Made by a program: the position numbers and the translations under genes | Notes under the pieces: generated by a model | Seen by the model: only the letters and a program-made list of their open reading frames with translations | Database searches by the model: none | Told to the model about the DNA's origin: nothing | In this document: positions 53,651 through 61,824 of the stretch, one piece after another | Layout of the letters: every line of letters starts with the position of its first letter | Position numbering within the stretch: position 1 is the stretch's first letter | Source: a bacterium D16-50 | Lineage (GTDB): Bacteria > Bacillota > Clostridia > Lachnospirales > Lachnospiraceae | Length of the DNA: 64,000 bases | Assembly (NCBI GenBank): GCA_003612485.1 | Contig: RAZA01000014.1 | Location: 1-64,000 of the forward strand | Direction of reading: 5' to 3'

Positions 53651-53709
53651 CATAAGTGAGACAACCTCCTGAATATACTTAGGTAAAATCCATAAGTGTT
53701 TTCAGGAGG
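53651..53709 (+). promoter_or_regulatory. Hairpin that can sequester the DUF6128 gene ribosome binding site
   Basis: CCTCCTGAA (53665-53673) pairs perfectly with TTCAGGAGG (53701-53709), which contains the ribosome binding site of the gene starting at 53717. CATAAGTG occurs at 53651-53658 and again at 53691-53698, exactly 40 bp apart. Together they suggest translational control or a paired factor-binding site. Confidence 0.6.
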
Positions 53710-53716
53710 AATTTTT

Positions 53717-55312
53717 ATGCTCTATGATAGAAGGATAAAATATCTTGATTATTACGAACATGGGGAGCGCGTCAGGGGGGCCGGGTTCGTGAAGCTGGAG
53801 GTCAGAAACGGGTGTCTGCGAATGGAGCTGTCTGTGACGGGGCTGCACCCCACTGACGTTTTTGAGCGGGATATATTGCTCTGCGGGGAAAAGGAAGATG
53901 GTGTTCTGGGAAAAATCATGATTTCGGCAGGGCGGGGTGAATTCCGTCAGTCGTATGACGATCTGGACCGTATCGGAAGAACCGGGATGGGATACGGACA
54001 AACGAAAGGGCTCAGGATACCCTTGGGAGCCGGGAGAGAGATTTCCTGCAGCTGGGAGCAGAGGGCTGATTGGGCCAAAAGGGCTGGGGGGAACGGTAAG
54101 GTAGCCGGAAGGGCGGGAACGGAAGGGCAAGAAAAAATAGGAGGAAGCGGGAGAGCAAGGTTCGAGACGGAGAGAAAAGCAGAAGGGATTGAAAGGACGG
54201 AGACAGAGAGAAGGGCAGAGGGGATTGGGAGGACGGAGACGGAGAGAAAAGCAGAAGGGATTGGAAGGACGGAGACAGAGAGAAGGGCAGAAGGAACAAG
54301 AAGAACAGAAGGAATAGGAAGAACAAGAGAAAACACAAGGGCTGAGGCTCAGGGAACAATGGAAGGGATTAGGGGGACGGAAGCAGCGAGATGGGATGGA
54401 GGAATTGGAAGGGTTCAGACAGAGAGAAGGACGGAGGGAATCAAAAGAGCGCAAGGGATAGAAGGAAACGCAAGGGTTCAGGGAACAACGGAAGGGATTA
54501 GGGGGACGGAAGCAGCGAGATGGGATGAGGAGATTGGAAGGGCTGAGACAGAGAGAAGGACAGAAGGAACCGGAAGAGCGGAAGAGACAAGAAGAATAGG
54601 GGGAAGCGCAAGGACCGAGACAGAGAGAAGGGCGGAAGGAACAAGAAGGACGGAAGGGATGGGAAAAATAGGGGGAAGCGCAAGGTCTGAAAGGGAGAGA
54701 TGGGCAGAAGGAACCGGAAGAGCGGAAGAGACAAGAAAAATAGGGGGAAGCGCAAGGTCTGAAAGGGAGAGATGGGCAGAAGAGTCAGAAGGGACGGAGG
54801 CGAGGACGTTCTCCCCTGCAGACGAACTAGGGAATGGAGAATCAGGAAGGCAGAGGGGATGGCCAGAGCAGGGGGAAGCTGTTTTGAGAGAAGGGGAGGG
54901 GAGCATGAAGGAACCCCGGAAGAGCAGGAAAGCCTCTCGGGAGGAGAAACCTACGCAGCTGATGGAGGACAAGTGGCAGCAATTATACGCCATCTATCCC
55001 CATATACATCCCTTTAATGACGACAGAGAGTATATTTCCATACGGCCTGCGGACTTTGTAGTGTTCCCGGCAGAATCCTACAAGGCGGCCAACAACAGTT
55101 TTCTTCTCCATGGATATTACAATTACAGCCATTTGATCTTGACGAGGGTGGAGAGAAAGGGAGAGCTTCGCTATTACATAGGAGTGCCCGGAAACTACTA
55201 TGAGCGGGAGAAGCAGGTTGCCATTATGTTTGGGTTTGAGAGTTTTGAATGTGCGGAAGAGCCTGCGCAGGCAGGGGATTTTGGATATTATATGATGCGG
55301 ACAGAACTTTAG
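53717..55312 (+). CDS. DUF6128-type protein with long Arg/Glu/Gly repeat region
   Basis: A 531-residue protein in three parts. The N-terminal 110 residues form strands (IKYLDYYEHGERVRGAGFVKLEV). The central part (about 145-380) is low complexity, made of TERRAEGIGRTE-type 12-residue units and longer near-identical blocks around GTEAARWD and SARSERERWAEGTGRAEETRK. The C-terminal 120 residues are globular (WQQLYAIYPHIHPFNDD, then YYNYSHLILTRVERKGELRYYIGVPGN is approximated near 475), matching DUF6128 as I remember it. The role is unknown; the family appears restricted to Lachnospiraceae relatives. AGGAGG precedes the ATG by 8 nt and lies inside the hairpin described. No signal peptide. Confidence 0.75.
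   Translation: MLYDRRIKYLDYYEHGERVRGAGFVKLEVRNGCLRMELSVTGLHPTDVFERDILLCGEKEDGVLGKIMISAGRGEFRQSYDDLDRIGRTGMGYGQTKGLRIPLGAGREISCSWEQRADWAKRAGGNGKVAGRAGTEGQEKIGGSGRARFETERKAEGIERTETERRAEGIGRTETERKAEGIGRTETERRAEGTRRTEGIGRTRENTRAEAQGTMEGIRGTEAARWDGGIGRVQTERRTEGIKRAQGIEGNARVQGTTEGIRGTEAARWDEEIGRAETERRTEGTGRAEETRRIGGSARTETERRAEGTRRTEGMGKIGGSARSERERWAEGTGRAEETRKIGGSARSERERWAEESEGTEARTFSPADELGNGESGRQRGWPEQGEAVLREGEGSMKEPRKSRKASREEKPTQLMEDKWQQLYAIYPHIHPFNDDREYISIRPADFVVFPAESYKAANNSFLLHGYYNYSHLILTRVERKGELRYYIGVPGNYYEREKQVAIMFGFESFECAEEPAQAGDFGYYMMRTEL
54160..54800. repeat. Coding minisatellite inside the DUF6128 gene
   Basis: Purine-rich direct repeats: 36-bp units (GGACGGAGACAGAGAGAAG type) in about four copies, then longer blocks (about 120 bp and 60-90 bp) repeated almost exactly twice each. 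All units keep the frame and encode Arg/Glu/Gly/Thr repeats. The strand bias is extreme, with long runs free of pyrimidines. Confidence 0.9.
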
Positions 55313-55340
55313 CCATATAGAGCAGGCAAATGCCAAGGTT

Positions 55341-56264
55341 TCATAGGCCCTTTCCGTCAAAGGCCGGAATAAAGCTTTCCGCCGCCGTGCCGCCCTCCTG
55401 CATGTAACCGTTTTCTATGCCTATTTTGTCTGCGAATGTCAGGATTTTTTCATATTCTTCAGGGGTTATCCGGCGATCCAGATCAGGAATCTTGGCAGTG
55501 TGCCTTAATGGAGTGTATTGGTTCATGATGCTGACATATATGTCATTTCCGTAAGTGCAGTGAAGATAGCGCAGGATTTTTTTGGAATCACCCCCTTGGC
55601 CGGGGAGCAGAAGATGGCGGACGATAAGACCCTTCTGCATGAGTCCCGTATCGGGGTCTATGATAGGAGCCCCTGTCTGCCGGAACATTTCGGCAATTGC
55701 GGCGCAAGCTCTTTTAAAATAATCCGCCGCTTTGGAATATTGGGCGGAGAGCTGGGGGGAATAATATTTCAAATCGGGGAGATAGATATCAACCAAGCCT
55801 TCTAACAGACGAAGAGATGAGACCTCTTCGTAGCCTGAGCTGTTATATACAATGGGGATGTTCAAGCCTTGATTCTTTGCCTGGATGAGGGCAAGGCATA
55901 CCAGAGGCAGAAAATGACAAGCGGTGACAAGGTTGATGTTGGCGGCTCCCTTTTCCTGCAGCTCAAGAAAAATCTGGGCCAGCCGATGGACGGACAAGCT
56001 CTGCCCCATATTTCTGACAGATATGTCATAATTTTGGCAGAACACGCACTGCAGGCTGCAGCCGGAGAAAAAGACGGCGCCTGAACCGCAGCTGCCGGAT
56101 ATGCAGGGTTCCTCCCAGAAATGCAAGGCTGCCCGGGCGGCCGTCAGTTCTGCCCCTTGTCCGCAGAAGCCCTTCTCACCGGCCATGCGGTTCACCCGGC
56201 AGCCGCGGGGACAGAGGGTGCAGCTGCGCATCAGTTCTTCAGCTTTTTCGTAAGTCATGCCCAT
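55341..56264 (-). CDS. Radical SAM protein, PflA-related (COG1313-like)
   Basis: A 307-residue enzyme. After an N-terminal Cys cluster (SCTLCPRGCRVNR, GEKGFCGQG at residues 13-35) the radical SAM motif CSLQCVFCQNYDIS follows near 70. VYNSSGYE and LVDIYLPDLKYY are typical of the pyruvate formate-lyase-activase-like COG1313 group. Activity and substrate are unknown. I chose ATG 56264, behind GGAG (7-nt gap); the frame extends much further upstream but lacks binding sites and family similarity. It is convergent to the DUF6128 gene and divergent from the small genes at 56.7 kb. No terminator was seen in the 28-bp gap between the convergent stops. Confidence 0.85.
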   Translation of the reverse strand: MGMTYEKAEELMRSCTLCPRGCRVNRMAGEKGFCGQGAELTAARAALHFWEEPCISGSCGSGAVFFSGCSLQCVFCQNYDISVRNMGQSLSVHRLAQIFLELQEKGAANINLVTACHFLPLVCLALIQAKNQGLNIPIVYNSSGYEEVSSLRLLEGLVDIYLPDLKYYSPQLSAQYSKAADYFKRACAAIAEMFRQTGAPIIDPDTGLMQKGLIVRHLLLPGQGGDSKKILRYLHCTYGNDIYVSIMNQYTPLRHTAKIPDLDRRITPEEYEKILTFADKIGIENGYMQEGGTAAESFIPAFDGKGL

Positions 56265-56644
56265 AAAGGTCTCCAATGTTCGGAATACGTCCGAAAGTTT
56301 TTTCGGCGCCTGCCTATTCCGTGAGAAAGGATAAGGTAAAAATAAGATGCCGCACATCCCAGAACTCGGATACAGCTCCATCCGGCTGCCTTGCGGCACA
56401 TGAGAGGTTCCGTTTAGTGCTGCTTTGTTCCCAACCTGACACGGTTCACGGATTCCCATTGCGCAAGACCGAACTTCACCGCTGCACGAAATTCTGAAAA
56501 TGTACGGCTTTATCAGTGTATCCGTTTCTGAGTGTTTTGTCAAGGATTTCCCGTGTTTTAGCCCGCTTTTAATAAAAATTTCATTTTGTAATGCTTTATT
56601 TTTCTGCTTCTTGCGTTTCTTGCCGGTGCTTTCAGAGACGGTCG

Positions 56645-56673
56645 TTGACAGTCTGCTTACATTCGGGCATAAT
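56645..56673 (+). promoter_or_regulatory. Promoter of the small-gene cluster
   Basis: TTGACA (56645-56650), 17-nt spacer, CATAAT (56668-56673), 56 bp before the start of the DUF6472 gene. The remainder of 56265-56728 shows no gene I can support. Confidence 0.65.
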
Positions 56674-56728
56674 GTCATCAGAAACACCGCCGGAAGCACC
56701 GAGGCGGACTGGAAACGGAGGAGCAGCT

Positions 56729-56902
56729 ATGAATAATTGTGACGCATGTGTCAATTATGTTTATGATGATGAATATGAATGTTATTGCTGTCTGGTGAAT
56801 CTGGATGAAGATGAGATGTACCGTTTTTTGTCGGGAACTCAGCAGGCCTGCCCATATTTTCGGCTGGATGATGAATACGGAGTAGTGCGGCATCAAAATT
56901 GA
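56729..56902 (+). CDS. DUF6472 family small Cys-rich protein
   Basis: A 57-residue protein with CDACVNYVYDDEYECYCCLVNLDEDEM at the start and CPYFRLDDEY near the end; I break it into motifs CDAC, CYCC and CPYF. The conserved spacing of Cys residues and the NLDEDEMYRFLSG core match the DUF6472 family common in Lachnospiraceae. It may bind a metal. GGAGGAG is 5 nt before the ATG. Its role is unknown. It is separated from the next small gene by 75 bp. Confidence 0.8.
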   Translation: MNNCDACVNYVYDDEYECYCCLVNLDEDEMYRFLSGTQQACPYFRLDDEYGVVRHQN

Positions 56903-56977
56903 AATGCATATTTTTTTGAAATGGGCGAACAATAACCTCGTACTGACATGAAATGCAAAATGAAGGAGGTTACTCAT

Positions 56978-57169
56978 ATGGCAATGTCGAACATTTCCGA
57001 ACTGGATCTACAGAATCTGCGTCATCTCATCGGCGGGTATGACACCACCCACTGCAAGATGCAGGAGTACGCCAAGGCATCCACGGATTCTCAGGTGAAG
57101 CAGTTTTTTGAGAAAGGCGCCAAGTCCGCCATGGACAATAAGCAGCAGCTGATGAAGTTCCTGCAGTAG
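56978..57169 (+). CDS. Small spore-coat-like helical protein
   Basis: A 63-residue helical protein (LDLQNLRHLIGGYDTTHCKM, then STDSQVKQFFEKGAKSAMDNKQ) with the look of coat-F-like N-terminal pieces: four-helix bundle type, with conserved His and Gln. AAGGAGG lies 8 nt before ATG 56978; an earlier ATG at 56948 has no site. It is paired with the next gene, which resembles the C-terminal part of CotF proteins, so together they may form one split coat protein. Expression in the mother cell is inferred. Confidence 0.65.
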   Translation: MAMSNISELDLQNLRHLIGGYDTTHCKMQEYAKASTDSQVKQFFEKGAKSAMDNKQQLMKFLQ

Positions 57170-57238
57170 GATATGTCATCCGGGAATGAAGGAACTATTG
57201 ATTGAAGGTCCGCCGGAGGCGGGCGAGGAGGTATGAAT

Positions 57239-57499
57239 ATGCAGTTACAAGAAAAGACCATGGTGGCGGACACTCTGGCAGGCATTAACGGCGAACTGGT
57301 GCGCTATGCGGAGATGATCGCCCAGTCCGAGAACAAGGAGCTGAAGCAGACGCTGAAACAGATGCGTAATGCCTGCGAGCAGTCTCAGGAGGAGCTTTAC
57401 AATATCGCCAGAGAAAAATCTTATTATGTTCCGGCCAGCAAGGCTACGGCGGAAGAGGTGGCCCATGTGAAGGAGCTGTTCACCATGGGGACACTGTAA
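57239..57499 (+). CDS. Spore coat protein, CotF-like
   Basis: An 86-residue helical protein (VADTLAGINGELVRYAEMIAQSENKELKQ is typical, given here as motifs VADTLAG, ELVRYAEMI). It ends with YYVPASKATAEEVAHVKELF, an end seen in CotF/coat-associated proteins. I chose ATG 57239 because GAGGAGG lies 7-8 nt upstream; the ATG at 57233 touches that site. It follows the previous small gene by 69 bp, and a terminator closes the unit at 57601. Likely a spore-coat component, in line with spmA/spmB 3 kb away. Confidence 0.7.
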   Translation: MQLQEKTMVADTLAGINGELVRYAEMIAQSENKELKQTLKQMRNACEQSQEELYNIAREKSYYVPASKATAEEVAHVKELFTMGTL

Positions 57500-57600
57500 A
57501 GATTTTCTTGGAGGCGGCGCTGCGGAGCGCTTCCGAAGTAAGTCTGAACAAGACAGTCTGACAGATTTTTCCTGCATAGGCAGGCAGAATGAAAAAGAGA

Positions 57601-57636
57601 AGAGGTGCGCCTTCTGAGGAAGGGCACCTCTTTTTG
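57601..57636. terminator. Terminator after the coat genes
   Basis: AGAGGTGCGCCTTC (57601-57614) pairs with GGAAGGGCACCTCT (57618-57631) with minor mismatch, then TTTTT. It is preceded by AAAAAGAGA, so it also works for the minus-strand gene that ends at 57669. Confidence 0.85.
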
Positions 57637-57668
57637 CTAAAGGCATGGATGACTTCTTTCAAGCGGCT

Positions 57669-57980
57669 TCACCGGAAATTCAGTACCCACCGCCCTTCTG
57701 TCTGGTAAAAAATCAGCCACGCCCGGATATTTCTGCCGTTTGCAGTCAGGGTGCAGTCATATTCTGTGGACGGTATCCCGGCATATCTCTTTTTCTGCCG
57801 GGAATGTACCATGATATCCCGAATGACTTGCAGCTCACCGTCTTCATTTACCAGTTTTATCATTAGGGGGATAATCTCCCCTTTGCTGCTGCACCAGCAT
57901 TCACATGCGATTTCTTTCTGTATCCCCCGGACAATTCCGGCATCCTTATTATTGGAATTTGCACCTATTCCGAATGCCAT
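57669..57980 (-). CDS. Hypothetical protein downstream of dinB
   Basis: A 103-residue protein. The N-terminus is MAFGIGANSNNKDAGI. A beta-rich body follows (ECWCSSKGEIIPLMIKLVNEDGELQVIRDI) that ends in a WLIFYQTEGRWVLNF strand. I do not recognise the family. AGGAGG is 8 nt before ATG 57980. It lies 25 bp downstream of dinB on the same strand, so it should be induced together with dinB in the SOS response. That position is analogous to YolD-like genes beside DNA polymerase IV in bacilli, but the sequence does not look like YolD. Confidence 0.6.
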   Translation of the reverse strand: MAFGIGANSNNKDAGIVRGIQKEIACECWCSSKGEIIPLMIKLVNEDGELQVIRDIMVHSRQKKRYAGIPSTEYDCTLTANGRNIRAWLIFYQTEGRWVLNFR

Positions 57981-58005
57981 AAAGTCGCCTCCTTCCAAAC
58001 ACAAG

Positions 58006-59268
58006 CTATAGGACAGTCACCTTGTCATAGTCTACGGTTCTTTTTTCCCGTGATATACCGCCGCACATATGGTCTATGGGCTGGTTCAGAAAGGCGGCCC
58101 GCATGACGGAGTCTGTTCCGAATCTTTCCCGCAGAGTGTCAACGGTTCTGTCTACAATGGCAAGCTTTTCATAATCCAATTCATCGAAAAGGCTTATCTG
58201 CCTGCCGGAGTCGTCCTTTTTGGCTCTGCCGGTATGAACCCCCAGATGCCGGATGGGTCTGCCGTCCCAAAATTCCAGAAACAGTTCTTTGGCGGCATTG
58301 TAGATTTCCATGGTCAAGTCGGTGGGGGAATCCAGTATTCGCTGGTGGGAAAAATAGGATAGGTCAAAATACCGGATGCCTACGGAGACCACTTGTATTT
58401 TTGCGCTGTCTGACCGCAGCCGGTTCCCGACAGTCTCCGAAAGAGCCAGCAGCACCTTGTGGGCAGTCCCCGCGTCCGTAACATCGAAGGGCACCGTGGT
58501 GCTGTTCCCATACCCTTTGTTTGGCTCAGGCTGCGCCAGTACCGGGGAAAGGTCGATGCCGTTTGCAAATCCCCAGATAATCTCGCCGTGTTTCTGCAGA
58601 ACTGCTTTCAGCCATGCAGGGTCAGCTGCGGCAAGCTCACCGATGGTTCTGATTCCCATAGAAAATAACTTTTTGGCTGTGGCGCGTCCCACGAAGAACA
58701 TTTCCGTTACGGGGAGGGGCCACATCTTTCGCGGGATTTCCCGCCGGTAAAGGGTGTGTACCAGATCTGGCTTTTTGAAATCCGAAGCCATTTTAGCCAG
58801 TATCTTGCTGTCGGAAATGCCTATATTTACAGTGAACCCCAAGGTGTCCCGGATCTTGTCCTTGATTTCCTCCGCCGTGTTTTCGGGAGTCCCGAATAGG
58901 TGGCAGCTTGAAGTCATATCCACAAACGCCTCATCAATGCTGTACTGCTCCACAGTATCCGAGTATTCCCGCAGAATATCCATGAAGGCGGCGGAGCATT
59001 CCTCGTACAGACCATAGTTGGGAGGGACAAGCAGGAGGCTGGGGCACTGTCTTTTTGCCTCCGGGATGGACTGTCCGGTCTTCACGCCGCAGTTTTTTGC
59101 AGAGATGGATTTCGCCAGTATGATACCATGGCGCAGGGCGATGTCCCCGCCCACTGCGGAGGGAACATCCCTTAAGTCAAGGGTTCCGCCTTTGTGGGCC
59201 AGACGATAAACAGCCTCCCAGGATAGGAAGGCTGAATTCACGTCTATATGAAAAATAATATTTTCCAA
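58006..59268 (-). CDS. dinB: DNA polymerase IV (Y family)
   Basis: A 420-residue error-prone translesion polymerase. HIDVNSAFLSWEAVYRL at the N-terminus carries the first catalytic Asp. YSIDEAFVDMT near 105 carries the Asp-Glu pair of the active site. GISDSKILAKMASDFKKPD near 143 and the helix-hairpin-helix region (MGIRTIGELAAADPAW near 197) follow, then the little-finger domain. I chose TTG 59268 with AAGGAGG 11 nt upstream; GTG 59280 sits directly on the binding site. An SOS box lies within its promoter, so it is damage-inducible. The last residues (REKRTVDYDKVTVL) lack an obvious beta-clamp motif, but RQISLFDE near residue 368 looks like one. Confidence 0.93.
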   Translation of the reverse strand: MENIIFHIDVNSAFLSWEAVYRLAHKGGTLDLRDVPSAVGGDIALRHGIILAKSISAKNCGVKTGQSIPEAKRQCPSLLLVPPNYGLYEECSAAFMDILREYSDTVEQYSIDEAFVDMTSSCHLFGTPENTAEEIKDKIRDTLGFTVNIGISDSKILAKMASDFKKPDLVHTLYRREIPRKMWPLPVTEMFFVGRATAKKLFSMGIRTIGELAAADPAWLKAVLQKHGEIIWGFANGIDLSPVLAQPEPNKGYGNSTTVPFDVTDAGTAHKVLLALSETVGNRLRSDSAKIQVVSVGIRYFDLSYFSHQRILDSPTDLTMEIYNAAKELFLEFWDGRPIRHLGVHTGRAKKDDSGRQISLFDELDYEKLAIVDRTVDTLRERFGTDSVMRAAFLNQPIDHMCGGISREKRTVDYDKVTVL

Positions 59269-59295
59269 ACGTGCGTTCACCTCCTTGATATGGAT

Positions 59296-59324
59296 ATTAT
59301 AATAAACACACGTTCTGATTTCAA
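59296..59324 (-). promoter_or_regulatory. dinB promoter with embedded SOS box
   Basis: Reading on the minus strand: TTGAAA (59324-59319), 17-nt spacer, TATAAT (59301-59296). The spacer contains GAACGTGTGTTT (59315-59304), matching the Gram-positive LexA/DinR box GAAC-N4-GTTY. LexA bound there would block RNA polymerase. Confidence 0.85.
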
Positions 59325-59401
59325 TAGGAATTTGCTGGCAAAAAATGACCATGCAACAAACGTCAGGATAGTGATTTCGGAGGACAGTGGGAAACGGAGG
59401 A

Positions 59402-60013
59402 TCAGAAAAAGCTCATCTGCTCAAAGTCCGTGCCGCAGTCCAGCAGAGGCGGGATTTTTCGGAGAAGAGAGTCCGTTCTGTCACTGTTGAGGATCCAGTC
59501 TCTTACTTCCGTCTCCTCCAAGAGCAGCGGCATCCGGTTGTGGACGGGCTGCATAGAGCTGTTTGCATCCGTGGTCAAGATAATGAAATGTTCGCCGTCG
59601 CTGTAATGCCTGCAGCACCCTGCCATATAAAGCGCTTTCTGCTCCTGCCTTTGAAAAGTATATTTTGTTTTCGCCTTGTCCCACTCATAGAATGCCGCTG
59701 CCGGGACTGCAATGCGCCTATGGCGGATGCCGTCACGGAAGAAGGGCTTTTCGGCGGCAGATTCGCATCTGGCATTGAAGACCAGCCTTTTCTTCTGCCC
59801 CTGCTCCATAGGGAATCCCCACCGGAGCCAGACACAGGCTATCCCGCCGCCGTCTGCCAGAAGGACAGGGGCTTCTTCCGATGGATGGATGTCGGCGCTG
59901 CCGATCCGCCTTATGGCGGCGGCAGAAGCACCGTGGAGCTTTGCCTCTGCCTGACGCACCAGTTTTTCGGTTTCTTTTGCCGTATCATCATCTATATAAT
60001 AGCGTCCGCACAT
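59402..60013 (-). CDS. SOS response-associated peptidase family protein (YedK/HMCES)
   Basis: A 203-residue SRAP protein that protects abasic sites in single-stranded DNA by a covalent link. The catalytic Cys2 is in MCGRYYID at the start. VFNARCESAAEKPFF is near 90, then PAAAFYEWDKAK near 112 (active-site Glu), TTDANSSMQPVHNRMPLLL near 150 with the His. ATG 60013 is chosen because the Cys must be residue 2 and AGGAG lies 8 nt upstream; the frame extends 8 codons further. A promoter (TTGTAA 60074-60069, 17-nt spacer, TATAAT 60051-60046) precedes it. No SOS box is seen there. It points toward dinB, forming a damage-tolerance cluster. Confidence 0.93.
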   Translation of the reverse strand: MCGRYYIDDDTAKETEKLVRQAEAKLHGASAAAIRRIGSADIHPSEEAPVLLADGGGIACVWLRWGFPMEQGQKKRLVFNARCESAAEKPFFRDGIRHRRIAVPAAAFYEWDKAKTKYTFQRQEQKALYMAGCCRHYSDGEHFIILTTDANSSMQPVHNRMPLLLEETEVRDWILNSDRTDSLLRKIPPLLDCGTDFEQMSFF

Positions 60014-60187
60014 ACGATTGTCTCCTATCATCATCACTTAACCCTATTATAGACAGTTGTCCGGCAAATTACAACAAACGTAAAAAATTGCGCCGCTTCG
60101 GTATCAGGAATGGCTTTGGCCTTTTTCATCGGTGAATGAATTGGCATCAGTCTTGCCGCCGGGACATAAAATGAGGTAAGGAAGTGT

Positions 60188-61021
60188 ATGGGGAAAAATA
60201 AAATGTTGAATGCTATATGGGCCGTAATGATATTGCTGGCGGTGCTTTACGGAGCAGTGACGGGGCATATGGGAGATGTGACGAATGCGGCGCTGGACAG
60301 CGCCGGGGAGGCCATCTCTCTGTGCATTACCATGGCCGGGGTGGTGGCTCTGTGGATGGGGCTGATGGAGATAGCCCAGAAGGCGGGACTGGTGAGAAAG
60401 CTCACGAAAGGAATCAGCCCTTTTTTGAGATTTCTATTTCCCCGGATTCCCTCAGGGCATCCTGCCGGGGAGTACATAGCAGCGAATGTGATCGCCAATG
60501 TGCTGGGGCTGGGCTGGGCCTGCACGCCGGCGGGGCTGAAGGCCATGGAGGAGCTGGCGAAGCTGGAGGCACAGCGGGGGAATCCGGAGTACCTGGATAC
60601 GGAAAGCAGAGAAAGGGATTTTCGCGGGGAGAGGTATGTCCGGGAACAGCAGTCTGCACAGGAATCGCCCGTGGGAAAAGGGACGTCTCGATCGGCAGAG
60701 AGGGAGCTGCGAAAGGGACTTGCAGGGCAGCGGAGTCCGGCAGGCGGATTTGGAAAGACAAGAAAGGCTCCGGAAGAGAATTTACGGCATCAGGGAAACG
60801 ACAGCAGAGGCAGGCGTGCCAGCAATGAGATGTGTATCTTCCTGATCCTGAATATCTCGTCCCTGCAGCTCATACCGGTAAACATGATTGCTTACCGCAG
60901 CCAGTACGGCAGCGCCAATCCCACGGCCATCATTGCGCCTGCCATAGCGGCCACTCTGGTGAGCACTCTGGTGGCCATCGTGTACTGTAAAATCAAGGAC
61001 AAGGGGGGGAAAGCAATATGA
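60188..61021 (+). CDS. spmA: Spore maturation protein A with an inserted low-complexity segment
   Basis: A 277-residue membrane protein needed for spore core dehydration. The normal family parts are present: LNAIWAVMILLAVLYGAVTG at 7-26, AISLCITMAGVVALWMGLMEIAQKAGLV, then NVLGLGWACTPAGLKAMEELAKLE near 104-127 and NEMCIFLILNISSLQLIPVNMIAYR from 213. Between the last two lies an insert of about 80 residues (about 130-211), hydrophilic and rich in Arg, Glu, Gly and Gln, not found in typical SpmA (about 195 residues). The gene overlaps spmB by 4 bases. GGTAAGGAAGTGT precedes the ATG. Confidence 0.9.
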   Translation: MGKNKMLNAIWAVMILLAVLYGAVTGHMGDVTNAALDSAGEAISLCITMAGVVALWMGLMEIAQKAGLVRKLTKGISPFLRFLFPRIPSGHPAGEYIAANVIANVLGLGWACTPAGLKAMEELAKLEAQRGNPEYLDTESRERDFRGERYVREQQSAQESPVGKGTSRSAERELRKGLAGQRSPAGGFGKTRKAPEENLRHQGNDSRGRRASNEMCIFLILNISSLQLIPVNMIAYRSQYGSANPTAIIAPAIAATLVSTLVAIVYCKIKDKGGKAI

Positions 61022-61545
61022 ATGCCATGGCTCATCTTTCGGACATTATTATCCCGATCCTGATCTTTTTTATCGTCGGTTACGGATTTGTATCCAGAGT
61101 GAAAGTATATGAAACCTTTCTGAAGGGCGCAAAGGACGGGCTGAAGATAGTAGTGGACATCGTGCCCACCCTCATCGGTCTGCTGGTGGCGGTGGGGATG
61201 CTGCGGGCCTCTGGGTTTTTCGAGATGCTGGGGACGCTGCTTGGACCTGCGGCAGCTGCAGTGGGGCTGCCTGCCCAGCTGATGCCGCTTTTAGTGGTGA
61301 AGCTGTTCTCATCCTCCGCGGCCACGGGGCTGGTGCTGGATATCTTCCGCACCTCCGGTCCGGACTCCTACGCGGGGATGCTGACCTCCATCCTCATGAG
61401 CTGTACGGAGACCGTGTTCTACACTATGAGCGTGTACTTTCTGGCAGCTAAGGTGACCAAGACAAGATTTACCCTGACCGGGGCGCTGCTTGCCACCTTG
61501 GCGGGGACGGCGGCAAGCGTGGTGCTGGCCGGGTGGATGGTGTAA
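61018..61545 (+). CDS. spmB: Spore maturation protein B
   Basis: A 175-residue membrane protein that works with SpmA in spore core dehydration and heat resistance. Family features are IIIPILIFFIVGYGFVSRVKVYETFLKGAKDGL at the start (seen as IPILIFF, VYETFLKGAKDGL), VDIVPTLIGLLVAVGMLRASG near 47, LFSSSAATGLVLDIF near 97, and SCTETVFYTMSVYF near 128. The ATG overlaps the spmA stop (ATGA). Expression in the developing forespore or mother cell is expected; I saw no sigma-E/G promoter in the window. Confidence 0.95.
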   Translation: MNAMAHLSDIIIPILIFFIVGYGFVSRVKVYETFLKGAKDGLKIVVDIVPTLIGLLVAVGMLRASGFFEMLGTLLGPAAAAVGLPAQLMPLLVVKLFSSSAATGLVLDIFRTSGPDSYAGMLTSILMSCTETVFYTMSVYFLAAKVTKTRFTLTGALLATLAGTAASVVLAGWMV

Positions 61546-61790
61546 GCTGAAAGAAACAAGGGAGGGAATGCGGCGGGAATAAGGGCAGAGTGTGATGACA
61601 AATAATCCAGCTCTGCCTGATGGAAGATTATCCTGCACCTTGGGGAATGTCATATATTGAAGACTTGAATTACACAGCTTTTAACGAGGGGGTTGCGCAT
61701 GCACTGCCTTATGCGGAGAATCTTCAAAAGGGAGGAAAAATTTAAGGCAGCGAAGGGCACATTGCGAGCACAAAGCCATAAGCTTTTTTG

Positions 61791-61824
61791 TTTCAATCCA
61801 CGTTCCCCGTCAATACGGGGTGCG
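61791..61824 (-). repeat. Solitary CRISPR-like repeat
   Basis: Read on the minus strand, the unit starts CGCACCCCGT, has a short loop and GACGGGG, and ends AACGTGGATTGAAA. Type I-C CRISPR repeats typically have paired CCCCGT/ACGGGG arms and end GTGGATTGAAA. Only one copy is present, with no spacer array and no cas genes nearby. Region 61546-61929 contains nothing else I can support; an open frame on the minus strand there lacks a binding site. Confidence 0.45.

Noticed and set aside
61791..61824. A CRISPR array
   Set aside because: Only one repeat-like unit, no spacers or second copy within the window, no cas genes.
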